Source: Micromonospora chokoriensis | Lineage (GTDB): Bacteria > Actinomycetota > Actinomycetes > Mycobacteriales > Micromonosporaceae | Length of the DNA: 64,000 bases | Assembly: GCF_900091505.1 (NCBI RefSeq) | Contig: NZ_LT607409.1 | Coordinates: forward strand, 186,001 to 250,000 | Direction of reading: 5' to 3' | Shown here: positions 49,003-58,657 of the stretch, piece after piece | Numbering within the stretch: position 1 is the stretch's first letter | How the letters are laid out: every line of letters starts with the position of its first letter | Notes under the pieces: generated by a model | Database searches by the model: none | Seen by the model: only the letters and a program-made list of their open reading frames with translations | Told to the model about the DNA's origin: nothing | Position numbers and translations under genes: made by a program

Positions 49003-50517
49003 ATGACGATTGAGGTGGATCTGGCGGCACCGCTGCACCCCGCCGACCTGCGCGCCGCAGCGGGCCCGGTCACTGTCGTGATCGGCGAAGAGGTGCGCGA
49101 CCGGGTGGCGACCGGCCGCACATTCCTCGGGAAGGCACTCGGCGACGACCGGGCGATCTACGGTGCCACCACCGGGTTCGGGGCGCTCGTCGGATACGCG
49201 GGCCGAGCCGACCAGCGCGACCAGGCCGACAACACCCTCGCCCACCTCGGGGCGGGGCAGGGCCCTGATCTCGCACCGGATGTCGTACGCGCGACGCTGC
49301 TGGTCCGCGCCTGGTCCCTGGCCCGGGGCGCGTCGGGAGTCTCGCCGCACGTGATCGACGCGCTCGCGGCCATGCTCGGCACGACGTTCACACCGGCCAT
49401 GCCCCGCTTCGGTTCGGTGGGTGCCAGCGGCGACCTGATCCCGCTCGGTGCCGCCGCTCAGGCGCTGCGCGGTCGCGGGCACGCCTACCTGGACGGCGTC
49501 CGGATGCCCGCCGGGGACGCCCTGGAGAAGGCCGGCCTGCAGCCGCTGCCGCTCGACGGCAGGGATGCGCTGGCGCTGGTGAACGGCACCTCGCTCACCA
49601 CGGCGGCGCTGGCTCTCGCGCTGGGCCGGGTCCGCACCTCGCACCGCGTGGTGCAGACGTTGAGCTGCCTGCTCGCCGACCTGCTCGGCTGCGATCCGCA
49701 GTTCCTCGATCCGGCCCTCCTCGCCGCGTACGGTCACCCGGGCGCCGTCGAGGTCGGCGCGCGGCTGCGGGAGTCCACCGCCGGCCTGCGGAAGTCCGGC
49801 ACCAGGCCGTTGCAGGAGCCCTACAGCATCCGCTGCGCTCCGCAGTTGCTCGGAGCGGCCGAGGACGCCCTGCGCTACGTCGACGGTGTCGTGACGGCGG
49901 ACCTCGGCGGGGTGAGTGACAACCCGCTGTTCTTCCCGGCCGACGACAGGGTCGTGCACGGCGGCAACTTCTTCGGCCAACCCGCCGCGTTCGCCGCGGA
50001 CGTCCTGTCCATGGTGATCGCCCAGGTCGGCAACCTCGCCGAGCGTCAACTCGACCTGCTCGTGGACCCGGGACGCAACGGCGGACTGCCGCCGATGCTC
50101 GCGGCGGGGCCGGGTCAGCAGCACGGGCTGCAGGGCGTACAGCTCGCGTCGACGGCGCTCATCACCGAGATCAGGCGGGACTCCGTGCCGGCGAGCATGC
50201 AGAGCCTCCCCACCAACCTGCACAACCAGGACGTCATTCCGCTCGGCACGCAGGCCGCTCTCCGCGCCCTGGACCAGGCGGAGCTGCTGCGCCTGATCAC
50301 CGGGTCGCTCGGGCTCGGACTGCGCCAGGCGGTGCACGTGGGGGCACGCCGACCCACGGCGGTCACCTGCGAGCGGGTCCTTCGGGCGCTGGAGGAAATC
50401 CCCCCGATCGACCCGGACCGGCCGCTCGACGGAGACGTACGGAGGGCGGTCGCGATTCTGGAAGAGCTTGAAAACTCTCTGATTTCCGGCTCGTACGGTG
50501 AGCGCCGTGACGCTTGA
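49003..50517 (+). CDS. MIO-dependent aromatic amino-acid ammonia-lyase or aminomutase
   Basis: 504 residues from ATG. The MIO-forming triad is Ala141-Ser142-Gly143 in GSVGASGDLIPLG. The active-site Tyr is in YGATTGFGAL (Tyr53), with QN-type conserved pieces LVNGTSLTT, DNPLFFP and GGNFFGQP. The substrate-selectivity pair reads His81-Leu82 (LAHLGAG), as in tyrosine ammonia-lyases, where Phe-Leu marks phenylalanine and Ser-His marks histidine lyases. It therefore probably acts on tyrosine or a related aromatic amino acid to give the cinnamate, or a beta-amino acid if it is a mutase. No hut genes are nearby, so histidine catabolism is unlikely. It overlaps the downstream flavoprotein by 11-20 bases. 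Confidence 0.9.
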   Translation: MTIEVDLAAPLHPADLRAAAGPVTVVIGEEVRDRVATGRTFLGKALGDDRAIYGATTGFGALVGYAGRADQRDQADNTLAHLGAGQGPDLAPDVVRATLLVRAWSLARGASGVSPHVIDALAAMLGTTFTPAMPRFGSVGASGDLIPLGAAAQALRGRGHAYLDGVRMPAGDALEKAGLQPLPLDGRDALALVNGTSLTTAALALALGRVRTSHRVVQTLSCLLADLLGCDPQFLDPALLAAYGHPGAVEVGARLRESTAGLRKSGTRPLQEPYSIRCAPQLLGAAEDALRYVDGVVTADLGGVSDNPLFFPADDRVVHGGNFFGQPAAFAADVLSMVIAQVGNLAERQLDLLVDPGRNGGLPPMLAAGPGQQHGLQGVQLASTALITEIRRDSVPASMQSLPTNLHNQDVIPLGTQAALRALDQAELLRLITGSLGLGLRQAVHVGARRPTAVTCERVLRALEEIPPIDPDRPLDGDVRRAVAILEELENSLISGSYGERRDA

Positions 50518-52072
50518 TTACCTGATCATCGGGGCCGGTCCGGCCGGTCTTCAGCTCGCCGCCCTGCTCGAGGCCGACGGCACGCGTGACTATGTGGTGC
50601 TGGAGAGCGCCGACGGGCCGGGGTCGTTCTTCGCCACCTATCCGCGGCACCGCCAACTCATCTCGATCAACAAACCGCACACCGGCACCGACGACCCCGA
50701 GCTGAATCTGCGGCTCGACTGGAACTCGCTGCTCACCGACGATCCGGCGCTGCTGTTCACGCAGTACACCGAGCGATACTTTCCCGACGCCGACGTGATG
50801 GTGCGGTACCTCGCGGACTTCGCGGCCAAGACGGGCGTCAAGGTCAGCTACGGCACCCGGGTGACCCGGGTCTCCAAGCACGACGACGTCTTCACCGTCG
50901 AGGCCGGCGACCGGCACTGGAAGGCCCGCGCGGTGATCGTCGCCACCGGCGTCTCGAAGACCTACGCGCCGGACATCCCGGGGTTCGAGCTGGCCGAGGG
51001 GTACGACGTGATGAGCGTCGAGCCACGTGACTACCTCGACCAGAAGGTCCTGATCATCGGCAAGGGCAACTCCGCCTTCGAGACCGCCGACAACCTCATG
51101 GAGACCACGACGCTGATCCACGTGGCGGGGCCCAGCTCGGTCCGGATGGCGTGGCGCACCCATTACGTCGGGCACCTGCGCGCGGTCAACAACAACTTCC
51201 TCGACACCTATCAGCTCAAGTCGGCGAACTCGATCCTCGACGGCACGATCAAGAGCATCGAGCGCGACGGTACGGGTTACAAGGTCGCGTTCAGCTTCTC
51301 CAGGGCCAACGAGGTCGTGAAGGAGCTGCACTACGACCGGGTGTTGGCGTGCACGGGATTCCGTTTCGACGCCTCGATCTTCGACGCCTCGGCGCGGCCA
51401 CAGCTGACGATCAAGGACCGGTTCCCGGCACAGACCGAGGAATGGGAGTCGGTGAACGTGCCCGGGCTGTTCTTCGCCGGCACGATCTCACAGGTACGCG
51501 ACTTCAAGAAGTCCACCAGCGGTTTCGTGCACGGCTTCCGCTACGCGGTGCGCGCGCTGCACCGGATCCTCTCCCGCCGGTACGACGCCATGGACTGGCC
51601 GTTCACCAGGCTCCCCGCCGATCCGGCGGCCATGGCCGCGGCGGTCATCGAGCGGGTCAACCGCACCTCCGCGCTGTGGCAGCAGTTCGGGTTCCTCGCC
51701 GACGTGCTCACCGTCGCCGGAGAAGAGGCCCGCTACCACGAGGAGGTGCCAGTGGACTACTTCGTGTCGACCGGCCTGCGCACCGCCGAGCACGACCACG
51801 ACCGGGCCTTCGTGATCACCCTGGAGTACGGCCCCGACCACGACCAGGTCGACCCGTTCGACATCACCGTGTCCCGGGTGGCCCAGGACGTCGTGGGGCA
51901 GGCGCACGACGCGGCGTACCTGCACCCGGTCGTCCGTTACCGCAGCGGGGGCCAACTGATCAGCACGCACCACCTCGCCGAGAACCTGGAGAACCAGTGG
52001 GACCGGCCCGAGGTCCACGTGCGGCCGCTACAGGAGTTCCTGGGGCGTTGCCTCTCCGGCGTCGAGGGCTGA
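50498..52072 (+). CDS. FAD-dependent oxidoreductase resembling eukaryotic FOXRED2 (copy 2)
   Basis: 524 residues from GTG 50498, or 521 from GTG 50507; both overlap the lyase stop. It is closely similar along its whole length to the 47401-48939 protein. Shared features are IIGAGPAGLQLAALL, TYPRHRQLISINKPHTGTDD, LNLRLDWNSLL, IIGKGNSAFETADNL, LRAVNNNFLDTYQLKS, FKKSTSGFVHGFRYAVRA, and a C-terminal EYGPDHDQVDPFDIT. The absence of FxGxxxH argues against a classical flavin monooxygenase. Two diverged copies flanking the shared promoter suggest two related redox steps, or an obligate heterodimer. Confidence 0.85.
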   Translation: MSAVTLDYLIIGAGPAGLQLAALLEADGTRDYVVLESADGPGSFFATYPRHRQLISINKPHTGTDDPELNLRLDWNSLLTDDPALLFTQYTERYFPDADVMVRYLADFAAKTGVKVSYGTRVTRVSKHDDVFTVEAGDRHWKARAVIVATGVSKTYAPDIPGFELAEGYDVMSVEPRDYLDQKVLIIGKGNSAFETADNLMETTTLIHVAGPSSVRMAWRTHYVGHLRAVNNNFLDTYQLKSANSILDGTIKSIERDGTGYKVAFSFSRANEVVKELHYDRVLACTGFRFDASIFDASARPQLTIKDRFPAQTEEWESVNVPGLFFAGTISQVRDFKKSTSGFVHGFRYAVRALHRILSRRYDAMDWPFTRLPADPAAMAAAVIERVNRTSALWQQFGFLADVLTVAGEEARYHEEVPVDYFVSTGLRTAEHDHDRAFVITLEYGPDHDQVDPFDITVSRVAQDVVGQAHDAAYLHPVVRYRSGGQLISTHHLAENLENQWDRPEVHVRPLQEFLGRCLSGVEG

Positions 52073-52073
52073 G

Positions 52074-53063
52074 ATGGACCCGGTCCACCAGGACTTCTTC
52101 GAGGGCGGCGCGGGGCGGGAACGCACCGTGGCCGCCAACGAGCGGGCTTTCCAGCGGCGGTGGATCGTGCCACGGGTGCTGCGGGCGACCGGGGATCGGG
52201 ACCTGCGGACCACGGTGGCCGGCACGCCGCTCGCCGCCCCGGTCCTGGTCGCTCCGACGGCCTTTCACCGACTCGCGCACCCCGACGGCGAGACGGCCAC
52301 CGCCCGGGGGGCTGCGGCGGTCGGCACCGCGATGGTGGTGAGCATGGCCGCCACCCAGCCGGTCGAGGAGATCGCGTCGGCGGGCGGGCCGCTGTGGTTC
52401 CAGCTGTACCCGCAACCCGACCTCGACTTCACCGAGTACGTCGTCAAGCGCGCCGAGTCGGCGGGCTGCCGGGCGCTCGTGGTGACCGTCGACTCTCCGG
52501 TGTTCGGACGGCGCGAGCGTGACCTCCGCAACGGCTTCACGGACCTGCCGTCCGGCTACGCCTGCGAGAACATGCGCGACGCGGCGGGCCGGGTGCGCTC
52601 GATCGCGATGGACGCGACGGCGGGGTGGGACCGGATCGCGTGGCTGCGCGGCGTCACGGGGCTGCCGATCCTGCTCAAGGGCATCCTGCATCCCGCGGAT
52701 GCCCGCCTCGCCGTGGAGCACGGCGTCGCCGGTGTGATCGTGTCCAACCACGGTGGACGTCAGCTCGACGGTGCGATTCCCACGCTCGACGCGCTGCCCG
52801 CGGTCGTGGCAGCCGTGGACGGGCAGATCCCGGTGCTGCTGGACGGGGGTGTGCGCTGCGGCACCGACGTGGTGGTCGCGCTTGCTCTCGGGGCGCGGGC
52901 GGTGCTGGTGGGGCGTCCGGTGGTGCGGGGGCTCGCGGCGGGTGGGGCGGTGGGCGTACGGGAAGCGCTCGAACGACTCGCCACCGAGCTGGACCTGGCC
53001 CTCGCCCTGGCCGGAGCGCGGCGGCCCGTCGATCTGACGCCCGACCAGGTGGTGACCCGGTGA
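52074..53063 (+). CDS. FMN-dependent alpha-hydroxyacid oxidase/dehydrogenase
   Basis: 329 residues from ATG, one base after the stop of the previous gene. FMN alpha-hydroxyacid dehydrogenase motifs are present: LVAPTAFHRLAHPDGE, TQPVEEIA, WFQLYPQPDL, LVVTVDSPVFGRRERD, ILLKGIL with the FMN Lys, and the active-site SNHGGRQLDGAIPTLD with catalytic His and Arg. The enzyme should oxidise an L-2-hydroxy acid to the 2-oxo acid. Hydroxymandelate oxidases of phenylglycine pathways and glycolate/lactate oxidases are relatives. Next to an aromatic lyase, an aryl hydroxy acid is a reasonable guess. Confidence 0.9.
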   Translation: MDPVHQDFFEGGAGRERTVAANERAFQRRWIVPRVLRATGDRDLRTTVAGTPLAAPVLVAPTAFHRLAHPDGETATARGAAAVGTAMVVSMAATQPVEEIASAGGPLWFQLYPQPDLDFTEYVVKRAESAGCRALVVTVDSPVFGRRERDLRNGFTDLPSGYACENMRDAAGRVRSIAMDATAGWDRIAWLRGVTGLPILLKGILHPADARLAVEHGVAGVIVSNHGGRQLDGAIPTLDALPAVVAAVDGQIPVLLDGGVRCGTDVVVALALGARAVLVGRPVVRGLAAGGAVGVREALERLATELDLALALAGARRPVDLTPDQVVTR

Positions 53064-54313
53064 AGACGGTGGTCGCCCTGCGGGAGTGGATCTTCGAGCG
53101 GGTGAACGGGGCCGAGGGCATTCCCGTCCCCGGACCGCTGGTGGGGCCGGAGGACTTCGAGCGGGTCTACAGCGATCCGGCCGCCGACGGGCGCAGCCGA
53201 GGGGCCGGGCTGTCGGACCTGTTCTGGTACTGGCTCGCCCCCGGTCCGCAGATGCACCAGGAGCACCTGGAGCCCGGCGAGTCGTACCGGACGGTCGCGC
53301 GGACGACGCGTCAGGTGCTGGCCGTCCCACACGCGCGCTCCGACGAACTGGCGACGGCCGCGACCCGGCGGATCCTCGACGCGCTCCCGACCCGCCGGAC
53401 CAGTCACGTGCGGCTACGGGACCTGATGATGCCGATCTGGGCCGAGGTCTCGTACGAGTTGGTGTTCGGCGCATCCTGCCCGCGCGACGTGCGGGAGCTC
53501 ATCGTGGCGAACGCGGACGACGTGGTCACCGCGCTGAAGGGGATGAGTCTGCGGCACATGTCCCGCCGGGATCGTCTGACGCGCTACCTGCTGGACCGGA
53601 TCGACGCGGGGACCTGCCCGATCGTGCTGCCGCCACCCTTCACCGCCCTGGAGACCGCCTGGTACCTCCAGGGCGCGTTCTTCAACACGGCCGTGGTGCA
53701 GATGTCGGAGGCCATGACGCACGTCCTGCTGTGCGCCCGGTCCGTCGAGGACACCTCCGACGGCTCTCTGGACCGGGTCATCGACGAGACGCTCCGGGTG
53801 TACCCGCTGTTCGGCATCGCGCACCGGATCACGTCCGGGCCCATCTCCGTGGGCGATCACGTCCTCCCCACCGGATCGGTGCTGCTCTTCAACTACCTGG
53901 CCTATCAGCGCACCGGTCCCGCAGCCGACGACGATTTCGACCCGGACCGCTGGCTGTCGCTGCGTCGGCAGGACGCGCACTTCATCCCGTACGGCGTCAC
54001 CGCCAACCGGGCCTGTCCGGCGCGTGGCGCAGCCCCCGTCCAACTGCGGGCGGCGACCCGGGAGGTGTTGCGGCGGTTCTCGGTGAGCTCGTCGGTGGCG
54101 CACACCCGCTCGCTGCCGAGTCGCGGTCCCGCGTACCTGACGCCCCGGGGCCTCCCCGGTCCCGGCCGCACCCGGCTCGCCCTCATGCGGCAGCGCGACG
54201 GGGTCTTCGACGTAGGCCGCTCGGTCAAGCAGCTCGTCTGCGGCACCTGGATGGTCGTCGACGCGCGGCGACAGAAGTTGTGCACCCGATTCTTCGAGGA
54301 GGCAGGCGCGTGA
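53060..54313 (+). CDS. Atypical cytochrome P450
   Basis: 417 residues from GTG overlapping the upstream stop (GTGA). The ExxR pair is in DETLRVYPLF (Glu243, Arg246), followed by the AHRITSG and VLPTGSVLLFNYLAYQR segments and DDDFDPDRWLS. The heme-ligand Cys is Cys319 in FIPYGVTANRACPARG; the usual Gly two residues after the Cys is Ala. In the I helix the acid-Thr pair appears as AFFNTA, so Asn takes the place of Asp/Glu. Loss of the acid suggests unusual oxygen activation or a non-monooxygenase reaction. No ferredoxin gene is close by. It sits fourth in the lyase operon. Confidence 0.85.
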   Translation: MKTVVALREWIFERVNGAEGIPVPGPLVGPEDFERVYSDPAADGRSRGAGLSDLFWYWLAPGPQMHQEHLEPGESYRTVARTTRQVLAVPHARSDELATAATRRILDALPTRRTSHVRLRDLMMPIWAEVSYELVFGASCPRDVRELIVANADDVVTALKGMSLRHMSRRDRLTRYLLDRIDAGTCPIVLPPPFTALETAWYLQGAFFNTAVVQMSEAMTHVLLCARSVEDTSDGSLDRVIDETLRVYPLFGIAHRITSGPISVGDHVLPTGSVLLFNYLAYQRTGPAADDDFDPDRWLSLRRQDAHFIPYGVTANRACPARGAAPVQLRAATREVLRRFSVSSSVAHTRSLPSRGPAYLTPRGLPGPGRTRLALMRQRDGVFDVGRSVKQLVCGTWMVVDARRQKLCTRFFEEAGA

Positions 54314-55569
54314 CCCCCACCGAACTCGCCCCGCGGTTCTTCATCGCGGTCGCGGTCATTCTGCTCTTCTGCAAGTTGGTCTCCTGGCTTCTCGGCAAGG
54401 TGGGTCAGCCACCCGTGGTGAGCGAGATGCTCGCCGGGGTGCTGCTCGGCCCGTCGCTGCTGGGCCTGCTGTGGCCGGGAGCGCAGGCCGCGCTGTTCCC
54501 CGCGCCACTGCTGCCGATCCTGTACGTGGTCGGCCAGGTCGGTCTGGTGCTGTTCATGTTCCAGGCCGGGTACGCGTTCACCTCGCACCGGGTGACCAGA
54601 CTCGCGGGCACGGCGGGGGCGGTGTCGCTGGCGGGAGTCACGGTCCCGCTGCTGCTGGGGGTCCTGCTGGTCCTGGGCATGGCGGGGTTCGTCCCGATCC
54701 GCGCGGAGGGCGTGTCGCTCGGTGTGTCAGCGGCGTTCGTCGGTGTGGCGCTGGCGATCACGGCCTTTCCCATGCTCGCCCGCATCATCACCGAACGCGG
54801 CCTCGCCGGCACCCGCTTCGGGCTGCTCGCCCTGGCCAGCGGCGCGATCGACGACGCGGTCGCGTGGATCATGCTGGCCGTGGTGCTGGCGTTCGCCTCT
54901 GGCGCTGCCGGCCCGGCCTTCGTCACCGCGGGTGGCGCGGTGCTGTTCGGGCTGGTGCTGTGGCTGGGCGGGCGGCGGGTGACCGGTTACGTCATGGGGC
55001 TCCCGGGCGACCGGGCGCGCCTGCTCGGCACCGTGGCGCTGCTCTTCCTGGTCGCCTGGTACACCGACGAGATCGGGCTGTACGCGGTCTTCGGCGCCTT
55101 CGCGGTCGGTGTGGTGATGCCGCACTCCGCCCAGACCGACAAGGTGGTGGACACGCTGACGCCGATCGCCGCGACGGTGTTCCTGCCGCTGTTCTTCACC
55201 TTCTCCGGGTTGCGCACCGAGTTCGCGTTGCTGGGCAATCCGGCCGTGCTCCTCTTCGCCATCGCGTGCGTGGTGGTGGCGATCGTCGGCAAGTTCGGTG
55301 CCTGCTGGGGTGCGGCCCGCGTGATGGGTGAGCCGAACACCGTCGCGCTGCGCGTCGGCGCCCTCATGAACGCCCGCGGCCTGATGCAGTTGATCGCGTT
55401 GAACGTGGGGCTGGAGGCGGGCGTCGTGAACTCGTCGCTCTTCACCGTGCTGGTGCTGGTAGCGCTCGTCACGACCCTCATGACGACACCGCTGATCAGT
55501 TGGATCGAGCGGCGCGAGGCACGGGGTGCCGCTTCGACACCGTCGCTCGTTCCCGCCGGAACCCCGTAG
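54310..55569 (+). CDS. Cation/proton antiporter, CPA2 family
   Basis: 419 residues from GTG overlapping the P450 stop (GTGA). About twelve transmembrane helices. It has [20 protein letters not shown] near the start, [20 protein letters not shown], and [18 protein letters not shown] with the paired Asp of the ion-binding site; a later [16 protein letters not shown] completes the CPA2 pattern. No C-terminal RCK/TrkA domain is present. As the last gene of the lyase operon it may balance pH or export with the pathway, or have been captured by it. Such antiporters are occasionally found in specialised-metabolite clusters. Confidence 0.9.
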   Translation: MTPTELAPRFFIAVAVILLFCKLVSWLLGKVGQPPVVSEMLAGVLLGPSLLGLLWPGAQAALFPAPLLPILYVVGQVGLVLFMFQAGYAFTSHRVTRLAGTAGAVSLAGVTVPLLLGVLLVLGMAGFVPIRAEGVSLGVSAAFVGVALAITAFPMLARIITERGLAGTRFGLLALASGAIDDAVAWIMLAVVLAFASGAAGPAFVTAGGAVLFGLVLWLGGRRVTGYVMGLPGDRARLLGTVALLFLVAWYTDEIGLYAVFGAFAVGVVMPHSAQTDKVVDTLTPIAATVFLPLFFTFSGLRTEFALLGNPAVLLFAIACVVVAIVGKFGACWGAARVMGEPNTVALRVGALMNARGLMQLIALNVGLEAGVVNSSLFTVLVLVALVTTLMTTPLISWIERREARGAASTPSLVPAGTP

Positions 55570-55632
55570 ATTCATTGTTTGAGGAGACAAGTTTCACAAC
55601 ACATAGAGTGTTATCTATGTCACCATCCTTGT

Positions 55633-56289
55633 ATGACTCGACTCCTGCTCGTCGAGGACGACTCGGAGCTACGCGGGATGGTGGCCGAGGCCCTGACCGA
55701 CGAGGGATACGTCGTCGACCAGGCCTCCGACGGCCAGCGCGGCCTCCACCTGGGGCTCACCCGGCCGTACGACGTGATGGTGATCGACCGGCTGCTCCCC
55801 GCCCTCGACGGGCTGGACCTGGTCGTCCGGCTGCGCTCCCGGGCGGTGGTCGCCCGGGCGCTGCTGCTGACCGCGCTCGGCACCGTCCAGGACCGGATCG
55901 CCGGCCTCGACGCGGGCGCCGACGACTACCTGACGAAACCCTTCGACCTGGACGAGCTGAGTGCCCGCATCCGGGCACTCTGCCGCCGGACCTCCGAGTC
56001 GACCGAGGTGCTGCGGCTCGGGCCCGGCCAACTCGACCTCTCCGTGCGCGACGTCATCCTGCCCGACGGCACCCGGGTCGCCCTGTCCGCACGCGAGTTC
56101 GAGCTGCTGCGGGTTCTCGCGGCCCGACCGCACACCGTCCACTCCCGAACCGAGCTGCGCAGCCGGGTCTTCGACGAGGCGGCAGCGGCGTCCCTGGTCG
56201 ACACGTACGTCTACTACCTGCGGCGCAAGCTCGGTCGCTCCGTGATCCGGACCGTGCACGGTCTCGGCTACCGGCTGGGGACGCTGTGA
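55633..56289 (+). CDS. OmpR/PhoB-type response regulator
   Basis: 218 residues starting [20 protein letters not shown]. The receiver has the acidic pair VEDDSE, the phospho-acceptor Asp in [14 protein letters not shown] and the Lys in [11 protein letters not shown]. The C-terminal winged helix has [20 protein letters not shown] and [20 protein letters not shown]. It overlaps its kinase by GTGA. The start lacks a clear ribosome-binding site. It is transcribed in the same direction as the lyase operon and begins 63 bp after it. Confidence 0.94.
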   Translation: MTRLLLVEDDSELRGMVAEALTDEGYVVDQASDGQRGLHLGLTRPYDVMVIDRLLPALDGLDLVVRLRSRAVVARALLLTALGTVQDRIAGLDAGADDYLTKPFDLDELSARIRALCRRTSESTEVLRLGPGQLDLSVRDVILPDGTRVALSAREFELLRVLAARPHTVHSRTELRSRVFDEAAAASLVDTYVYYLRRKLGRSVIRTVHGLGYRLGTL

Positions 56290-57539
56290 GCTTCGAGGAC
56301 ACCATGCTGCGTCGGGCCCGGGTGCGGGTCAGCATGCTCGTCGGGCTCACCGTCACAGCGCTGCTCGCCCTGGGTGCCGCCATCTCCTACGTCGCACTGC
56401 TGCACAGTCAGCACGAACAGATCGAACGGGAGCTCACCTACGGCGCGGTCCACGGCACCATCGACGGCCCGCCGGGCTGCAACTGGATCATCCTGTACGA
56501 CGGCGGCACCATCGACTCGGGCCGCAACCCGCCACCTCCCGGCTTCCCCCTGCGGTCCGCCATCGACGCGGTGGCCCTCGACCGTCAGGCGCGCAGCGAC
56601 CGGATCGACCGCAACGGCACCACCTACTACGTCCGTACCCAGCCGCGCGGCACAGGCGTGGTGCAAGCGGTGTTCGACGCCCGCTTCCAGCTCTCCGACC
56701 GGCGTCACCTGCTCGCCGCCTTCCTCCTCGCCGCGATGGTCGGCCTCGCCGCGGCGATACTCACGGGCGTCGTCGTGGGCCGCCGAGCGGTGGCACCGCT
56801 CGCCGAGGCGCTCAGCCGGCAACGCCGCTTCGTCGCCGACGCCAGCCACGAGTTGCGCACCCCCATCGCCCACGTCCACACCCGCGCCCAGATCCTGGCC
56901 CGCCGCGCCGGCACCGACCGCGCCGACTACGACCGCCTCATCGAGACCACCCGCCGCCTCGGCGAGATCGTCGACGAACTGCTGCTCTCCGCCCGCCTCG
57001 CCGCCACCCCGGCCGACCGGCACCCCTCCGAGCCCGTCGACCTGGCCCGCCTCGCTGCCGAGGCCGTCGACTGCGAGGCCGACCGCGCGGCCGAGCAGGG
57101 GGTACAGGTGCACCTGACCGTCCCGGACACCCCGGTCCTGGTCCCCGGCGTCGCCTCGGCCCTGCGTCGCGTGGTCGGCGAACTGCTCGCCAACGCCCTC
57201 ACCCACACCCCGACCGGCGGCCGCATCGACGTCACAGTGCGCACCTCCCGCCGCGACGCGGACCTGGTGGTCACGGACAGCGGAACCGGATTCGACCCCG
57301 CCGACGCGGAACGCCTCTTCGACCGCTTCCACCGTGGCGCCGGAGCCAAGGACCGACGTTTCGGTCTCGGCCTGGCTCTCCTGCGCGAGGTGGTGACCAG
57401 TCACGGCGGAACGATCACCACCGACAGCCGGCCCGGCGCCGGGGCGACCTTCACCGTCCGCCTGCAGACGATTCCGCCGCGGATCTCCGCAGCCCCTCCG
57501 GGGGCGGTCTCGCCGGTGGGCGTGACCCCAGCGCGGTGA
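56286..57539 (+). CDS. Sensor histidine kinase (HisKA/HATPase_c)
   Basis: 417 residues from GTG. Two transmembrane helices (about 17-40 and 140-162) frame a small extracytoplasmic region with [14 protein letters not shown]. The phospho-acceptor is in [20 protein letters not shown]. The ATPase has the N box [22 protein letters not shown] and the [17 protein letters not shown] segment. It pairs with the OmpR-type regulator upstream. The C-terminal tail after the ATPase is Pro-rich. The signal is unknown. Confidence 0.94.
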   Translation: MSFEDTMLRRARVRVSMLVGLTVTALLALGAAISYVALLHSQHEQIERELTYGAVHGTIDGPPGCNWIILYDGGTIDSGRNPPPPGFPLRSAIDAVALDRQARSDRIDRNGTTYYVRTQPRGTGVVQAVFDARFQLSDRRHLLAAFLLAAMVGLAAAILTGVVVGRRAVAPLAEALSRQRRFVADASHELRTPIAHVHTRAQILARRAGTDRADYDRLIETTRRLGEIVDELLLSARLAATPADRHPSEPVDLARLAAEAVDCEADRAAEQGVQVHLTVPDTPVLVPGVASALRRVVGELLANALTHTPTGGRIDVTVRTSRRDADLVVTDSGTGFDPADAERLFDRFHRGAGAKDRRFGLGLALLREVVTSHGGTITTDSRPGAGATFTVRLQTIPPRISAAPPGAVSPVGVTPAR

Positions 57540-57738
57540 CCCCTCCGGGATTCCCGTCGCCGACATGTTGCGGTCCGCGGGCCGGCACGGCCCGCCGGCC
57601 GACATGGCCACGGCCGCCGCGTTCTGCGGCGCGCTGCCACCCGATCTCGCCGCTGCGGGATCTCCCGGCAACCGCTTCACCCACCTCAAAGTACGGTCGG
57701 CGACAGCCGACCCCGTCCTGTTGGAAGGCGAGCAACGC

Positions 57739-58509
57739 ATGACTGAACAGCAGGAATTTCGTGGCGGAGTGAACGTCGTGTGCCGCCACGGCGACGTCGT
57801 CCACCGGCCAGCGTCACCGGCAGCGCCGGCGATCCACCGGCTCCTGCGGCACCTTCACGACCACGGGTTCCACGGCGCGCCGCAGCCACGTGGCTTCGAC
57901 AGCGAAGGCAACGAGATACTCACGTTCCTCGACGGCGAGGTACCCGACGTGCTCACGCCTGAGCTGCGTACGCCCGAGTTCCTCGCCACCGCGGCTGCAC
58001 TGCTGCGCGGCCTTCACGACGCGAGCGTCACGTTCCGGCCGCGCCCCGACGACCCCTGGCTCTTCCCGGTCCGACAGCCGGCCGAGGTCATGTGCCACGG
58101 TGACGCCGCCCAGTACAACAGTGTCGTCAAGGACGGCCTGGCAGTCGGTTTCATCGACTTCGACGCGGCCCACCCCGGACCGCGGATCTGGGACGTCGCC
58201 TACGCCGTCTACCGGTTCGCGCCATTGCAGGGGCCGGACAATCCGGAGAGCTTCGGCACACCGCAGGAGCAGGGGCGCCGGGCCGCCGAGTTCTGCCGCG
58301 CATACGGGCCGGATGTGGGCGCCGAGGTCGTCGACGTCGTCCCGGACCGGCTGCAGGCGCTCATCGACTTCATGCGCGACCAGGCCGGCCAGGGCAACGA
58401 GGCGTTCCAGCAGCACCTCGCGCAGGGGCACACCGATCTGTACGAGGCGGACATCCGCTACGTACGGGCGCACCGCGACATGCTGCGCGCCGCCTTCACG
58501 GAGGGCTAG
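57739..58509 (+). CDS. APH-family (aminoglycoside phosphotransferase-like) kinase
   Basis: 256 residues. The APH active site is present: catalytic loop EVMCHGDAAQYNSVV with His-Gly-Asp and Asn, and metal-binding FIDFDAAHPGPRIWDVAY. The N-lobe is short. The distribution of conserved residues is that of the general APH/choline-kinase superfamily, where many members are household kinases and not resistance enzymes. It is monocistronic between the two-component system and the DUF4143 ATPase. Confidence 0.85.
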   Translation: MTEQQEFRGGVNVVCRHGDVVHRPASPAAPAIHRLLRHLHDHGFHGAPQPRGFDSEGNEILTFLDGEVPDVLTPELRTPEFLATAAALLRGLHDASVTFRPRPDDPWLFPVRQPAEVMCHGDAAQYNSVVKDGLAVGFIDFDAAHPGPRIWDVAYAVYRFAPLQGPDNPESFGTPQEQGRRAAEFCRAYGPDVGAEVVDVVPDRLQALIDFMRDQAGQGNEAFQQHLAQGHTDLYEADIRYVRAHRDMLRAAFTEG

Positions 58510-58657
58510 ACCGCGCCCCACGCGTTGCTGCTGGCCCCATGGTTCCCGCCCTGCCCCGGCGGCGTCGGCACGACCGGGCTCGAAGTCGTGCCTGTACGGG
58601 AGCATGGCAGATGTGTGAACGGTAGCCTTCGGGATGCTTCTGCGGTAGCGTTGCAGC

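Noticed and set aside
49003..50517. Histidine ammonia-lyase of histidine catabolism (hutH)
   Set aside because: The selectivity pair is His-Leu, not Ser-His, and no hutU, hutI or hutG gene is near.
47401..52072. Baeyer-Villiger or N-hydroxylating flavin monooxygenases
   Set aside because: The FxGxxxH fingerprint is absent, and the segments match the FOXRED2 pattern better. Kept as the second choice.
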